A stretch of DNA of 64,000 bases from Terriglobia bacterium (GTDB lineage Bacteria; Acidobacteriota; Terriglobia; Acidiferrales; UBA7541). The first letter of the stretch is position 1; each line of letters begins with the position of its first letter. The position numbers and the translations under genes were made by a program. The stretch covers positions 124,001-188,000 of the forward strand of contig JAIQEW010000001.1 in NCBI GenBank assembly GCA_020073605.1, read 5' to 3'. The notes beneath the pieces are model-generated. The model ran no database searches and was not told the DNA's origin. It worked only from the letters and a program-made list of their open reading frames with translations. Below are positions 61,083 to 64,000 of the stretch, piece after piece.

Positions 61083-61856
61083 ATGACGACGAAATTCAGA
61101 ACAGCATACATGACCTTGGGAGTGACGCTGCTGTTGGCTGGCGTGAGCATCGGAATGAACGCGCGAGCGGGAGCAGCCGGGCCGCGGGCACGACAGGCCG
61201 GCGCAACAGCATCGGGCCAGGGAAACATTGCGGGCAGGGTGAACTTTAGCGGGAAGCCGCCGCAACTTCGCCCGATTGTGATGACCACTGATCCGGTCTG
61301 CGCGTCCGCGCAGGATGGGACTGTGCTGCCGGAAGACGGCCGTGTGAATGCGAACGGCACGCTACCGAACGCCTTCGTTTACATCTCGAAGGGCAGCGGC
61401 AATCTCTCTCTGCAGGCGCCGTCAAGCACCGTGACGATGACGCAGAAGGGATGCAGCTACGTGCCGCACGTGCTCGGAATCCAGGTTGGGCAGCGGCTCG
61501 TGGTGGATTCGGAGGACCCGACGACCCACAACGTTCACGTCACGCCGAAAGCCGGACGCGACTGGAACGTGAGCCAGCAGCCGGGCTCGGAGCCGGTCGG
61601 GACGAAGTTCGCCAACGCCGAGATCATGGTCCCGGTGCACTGCAACGTCCATCCATGGATGCGGGCATACATCGGGGTCGTGACCAACCCGTATTTCGCG
61701 GTCACGGGAACGGACGGCAGCTTCACGATCAAGGGCGTTCCGCCGGGCGATTACACGCTGTCGATCTGGACGGCGACGTTCGGCACGCAAGAGCATCAAG
61801 TGACCGTCCGCGCGGGCGAAACCGCGACGGCCGACTTCACGTTTGAGAGCAAGTAA
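61083..61856 (+). CDS. Secreted blue-copper (cupredoxin-like) protein with carboxypeptidase-regulatory-like domain
   Basis: The 257-residue protein has a signal peptide (residues ~1-32), a beta region (NIAGRVNFSGKPP), and a plastocyanin-like core: first His in THNVHV (149-152), then VHCNVHPWM with C187, H190 and M193, the type I copper loop C-x2-H-x2-M. Residues ~205-257 form a carboxypeptidase regulatory-like beta domain (GSFTIKGVPPGDYTLSI). It should carry one electron in the periplasm or at the surface. AGGAAAAGGAG precedes the ATG. It follows the porin-cytochrome gene by 177 bases and may accept its electrons, like rusticyanin with Cyc2 (inference). Confidence 0.82.
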   Translation: MTTKFRTAYMTLGVTLLLAGVSIGMNARAGAAGPRARQAGATASGQGNIAGRVNFSGKPPQLRPIVMTTDPVCASAQDGTVLPEDGRVNANGTLPNAFVYISKGSGNLSLQAPSSTVTMTQKGCSYVPHVLGIQVGQRLVVDSEDPTTHNVHVTPKAGRDWNVSQQPGSEPVGTKFANAEIMVPVHCNVHPWMRAYIGVVTNPYFAVTGTDGSFTIKGVPPGDYTLSIWTATFGTQEHQVTVRAGETATADFTFESK

Positions 61857-61907
61857 GCGGCGTTTCGGATTCCCGCCGACAGGACTTTTCGATATCATGT
61901 CGGCGGG

Positions 61908-63344
61908 ATGAATCCGAAGACTTCAATCCTCTCCCGCCGGCTCGCATGGGTGGTTCTTGCGCTCGCGTGCGCGGGCGGGATTGCGCAGGCGAGGTTCCGG
62001 CAGCCGAGCGAGGAGTATCAGGCGCGGCGAGCCAAGCTGCGCGCAGCGGTCGATGGGCCGGTCGTGATCTTCGGCTACACGGGCCACGAGGACGCGAGCG
62101 AAGTCGCGCTCTTCTTTCAGGAGCCGCACTTCTACTACCTCACAGGACACGACGAGCCCGGTGCGGCGCTGCTGCTGATTCCCGACCCGTCCGCCCTTAA
62201 GCTTGGCGGACAAGCCTCGGAAGACAGCTCCTCCGCCCTTAGCCTTGGCGGACGAGCCTGGGAGAACGGTCCGCGCGAGATTCTTTACCTACAGCCGCGC
62301 GACCCCAAGCAAGAGGTTTGGGAAGGGCCGAAGATCGGTCCGGACGATCCTGGCCTGGCCCAGAAGACCGGCTTCGCGAACGTCGAACCTTTCGCGAACT
62401 TGCGCGGCGAGCTGGCCAAGCTCGCGAAGACTTATCCGAACTTCTACACGCTGCTCCCACCGAAGCAGGAAGAGGGCTATCCGCACCTCACGAATTGGAG
62501 CGCGTGGCTCCGCGACGCCGTCCCGCAGGCGAGCGTGAAAGATATCGCTCCCGCGCTCGACGCGATGCGCCAGGTGAAATCCGCGGGCGAGCTGGCGCTG
62601 ATGCAGAAAGCCATCGACGCGTCGATCGACGCCCAGCTTGACGCGATGAAGACGATGCGCCCGGGACTTTTCGAATACCAGATCGCCGCGCGCATGAAAC
62701 AGATCCACGAATGGGCGGGCTGCGCGCGGGAAGCGTACGCGCCGATCGTGGGCACGGGCTTTAACTCGACGGTGCTGCACTACAGCGCGCTGGACGACGA
62801 AATCAAGGACGGCGATGTGGTCGTCATCGACGTGGGCGGCGAATACGGCGGATACGCGGCGGACATCACGCGGACGCTCCCGGCGAACGGCAAGTTCACG
62901 CCGCGCCAGCGAGAAATTTACGACATCGTCCTCGGCGCACAGAATGCGGCGCTGGCGGCGGTGAAGCCGGGCGCGGTGCTCTTCGGACCGAAGGGCAGCC
63001 TGCAACAGATCGTCACCGATTACATCAACACGCACGGCAAGGACAAAGAGGGTCACTCGCTCGGGAAGTATTATCCGCACGGCGTGAGCCATCATCTGGG
63101 GCTCGACGTGCACGATCCCGGCGACCGCACGCGTCCGCTCGAGCCGGGAATGGTGGTGACGGTCGAGCCTGGAATTTACATTCCGGAAGAGAATCTCGGC
63201 GTGCGCATCGAGGACGATGTGCTCGTCACCAAAGACGGCTACCAGATCCTGACCGCGCGTCTGCCGCGCACCGCCGACGAAATCGAGAAGTTCATGGCCG
63301 AGGGCAGCACGCAACCCGAGAAGCCACAAACCGAAAAACCGTGA
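61908..63344 (+). CDS. Secreted Xaa-Pro aminopeptidase (M24B)
   Basis: The 478-residue protein has a signal peptide (RRLAWVVLALACAGGIAQA), an N-terminal creatinase-like domain, and an M24 pita-bread domain with metal ligands in VVVIDVGGEYGGYAADITR (two Asp), HGVSHHLGLDVHDPG (His), VVTVEPGIYI (Glu) and RIEDDVLV (Glu). It removes N-terminal residues before proline. Residues ~95-118 (SALKLGGQASEDSSSALSLG) come from a tandem DNA repeat and are probably a tolerated insertion in the N-terminal domain. The stop overlaps the next gene's GTG. Confidence 0.92.
   Translation: MNPKTSILSRRLAWVVLALACAGGIAQARFRQPSEEYQARRAKLRAAVDGPVVIFGYTGHEDASEVALFFQEPHFYYLTGHDEPGAALLLIPDPSALKLGGQASEDSSSALSLGGRAWENGPREILYLQPRDPKQEVWEGPKIGPDDPGLAQKTGFANVEPFANLRGELAKLAKTYPNFYTLLPPKQEEGYPHLTNWSAWLRDAVPQASVKDIAPALDAMRQVKSAGELALMQKAIDASIDAQLDAMKTMRPGLFEYQIAARMKQIHEWAGCAREAYAPIVGTGFNSTVLHYSALDDEIKDGDVVVIDVGGEYGGYAADITRTLPANGKFTPRQREIYDIVLGAQNAALAAVKPGAVLFGPKGSLQQIVTDYINTHGKDKEGHSLGKYYPHGVSHHLGLDVHDPGDRTRPLEPGMVVTVEPGIYIPEENLGVRIEDDVLVTKDGYQILTARLPRTADEIEKFMAEGSTQPEKPQTEKP
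62189..62262. repeat. Tandem 32-base palindromic repeat inside the aminopeptidase gene
   Basis: Two units, (G/C)TCCGCCCTTA.. to ..GGCGGAC(A/G)AGCCT, start at 62189 and 62231 (period 42 bases, 14 codons, in frame). Each unit has inverted arms TCCGCC/GGCGGA, the same arms as the hairpin at 34891-34919. It encodes SALKLGGQASEDSS and SALSLGGRAWENG. Confidence 0.75.
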
Positions 63345-64000
63345 TTGCTCCCGGTGATGTGATTTCATACATGGAGATGTGCCAGGAAGAAGGTGCGACG
63401 CTACAACGCGGTATGAATTTCCGGTTCAAGGGCGGCACCAGCATCATCTTGATGAGTCTTCGAAGAGGCGCGCCGTACGAGGATCGCATTGAAGACAATG
63501 GGAAGGTCCTGATATATGAGGGCCATGATCTTCCTCGTATTGCCAATGGTCCGAATCCCAAGACCCTTGATCAGCCGAGATATCTAACGAACGGTAAGCC
63601 GACTCAAAATGGTTTGTTCTTTGAAGCGGCGATGCGCGCTGAGAGAGGAGATGGACCACCGGAATTGGTGAAAGTTTACGAAAAGATTCATGCAGGTGTG
63701 TGGGCCTTCGACGGCAAGTTCAAACTCGTAGGCGCGCAAGAGGAAATCAGCAACGGGCGGAACGTCTTCAAATTTAGACTAGAGTTGACCGAAGACCAAT
63801 CCGTAGTCGGAAAGACTTTAGAACCGGAGCTGCCGCACAGTCGCTTAATTCCGTCATCCGTCAAGCTGGAAGTGTGGAAGCGAGACGGCGGAAAGTGTGT
63901 TCTCTGCCATTCAAACAAGAACTTACATTTCGACCACGACATTCCGTATTCGCTTGGCGGCTCGTCCCTCACGGCTAAGAATGTGCGGCTTCTATGCGCC
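63341..64000 (+). CDS. SRA-like/HNH endonuclease, 3' end outside window
   Basis: The frame is open from GTG 63341 (overlapping the aminopeptidase stop as GTGA) or ATG 63371 to the window edge, giving about 220 residues. The N-terminal part (RGMNFRFKGGTSIILMSLRR, YEDRIEDNGKVLIYEGHDLP, VKVYEKIHAGVWAFDGKF) resembles SRA-type modified-base-binding domains; the end has VWKRDGGKCVLCHSNKNLHF and DHDIPYSLGGSSLTAKNVRLL, the first part of an HNH nuclease with its CxxC. This is the plan of modification-dependent (type IV-like) restriction enzymes. GC and codon use are clearly lower than upstream, a sign of transfer. Confidence 0.8.
   Translation, partial: MIAPGDVISYMEMCQEEGATLQRGMNFRFKGGTSIILMSLRRGAPYEDRIEDNGKVLIYEGHDLPRIANGPNPKTLDQPRYLTNGKPTQNGLFFEAAMRAERGDGPPELVKVYEKIHAGVWAFDGKFKLVGAQEEISNGRNVFKFRLELTEDQSVVGKTLEPELPHSRLIPSSVKLEVWKRDGGKCVLCHSNKNLHFDHDIPYSLGGSSLTAKNVRLLCA

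Overview
The window is GC-rich chromosomal DNA (roughly 60% by eye), densely coded on both strands, with almost no mobile DNA: no transposase, integrase, phage gene or CRISPR array was seen. Several traits point to a Gram-negative diderm of the Acidobacteriota type: LolA-fold and Lol-type ABC genes, a TlpA-like periplasmic thioredoxin, signal-peptide proteins with an outer-membrane-like ending, a futalosine-pathway menaquinone gene (mqnD), AsnS, and many small secreted proteins of unknown role. The phylum is an inference from gene content; no rRNA gene is present.

Layout. 1-9.1 kb: end of a LolD-like ATPase, EVE and DUF971 proteins, an APC permease fused to a UspA domain, MscL with a zinc ribbon, a PQQ-type propeller protein, trxB, a glycine-zipper lipoprotein and a TlpA-like protein. 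9.4-13.9 kb: seven-iron ferredoxin, DUF309, B3/4 protein, a GH57 glucanotransferase and Trm112. 14-19.3 kb: a minus-strand efflux operon (aldo/keto reductase, TetR, HlyD, ABC ATPase, ABC permease, small membrane protein). 19.5-25.4 kb: ddl, arginase, asnS, a TIM-barrel epimerase and mqnD. 25.6-29.7 kb: a phosphorelay of a hybrid kinase, a single-domain receiver and a receiver-PilZ protein. 30-40.9 kb: acyl-CoA dehydrogenase, DoxX-like and VOC proteins, glpX, a zinc-ribbon XRE regulator, a LolA-like gene, ada, PilZ, HAD, acyP, apt and a DUF5063 protein.

41-55.4 kb is a long minus-strand housekeeping block whose order resembles classical bacterial superoperons: TPR protein, ispE, prs, ctc/L25, pth, rpsF, rpsR, rplI, dnaB, alr, yacL-like, ispD, FtsH N-terminal-only protein, ispF, GltX C-domain-like protein, rlmB. 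It combines the MEP isoprenoid pathway, PRPP synthesis, ribosome assembly and replication. Intrinsic terminators separate rplI from dnaB.

55.5-64 kb: a secreted DUF6265-like protein, a GGDEF protein, tRNA-Arg(CCT), a family 2 glycosyltransferase, then the most notable locus: a one-heme cytochrome fused to a predicted outer-membrane barrel (Cyc2-like), followed by a secreted blue-copper protein, with a potentially structured RNA between them. A secreted Xaa-Pro aminopeptidase carrying an in-frame repeat, and an SRA-like/HNH endonuclease cut by the window edge and of lower GC, close the window.

The strongest leads are the porin-cytochrome/cupredoxin module with its leader RNA, and a free-standing GltX anticodon-domain-like protein lying where other bacteria keep gltX.
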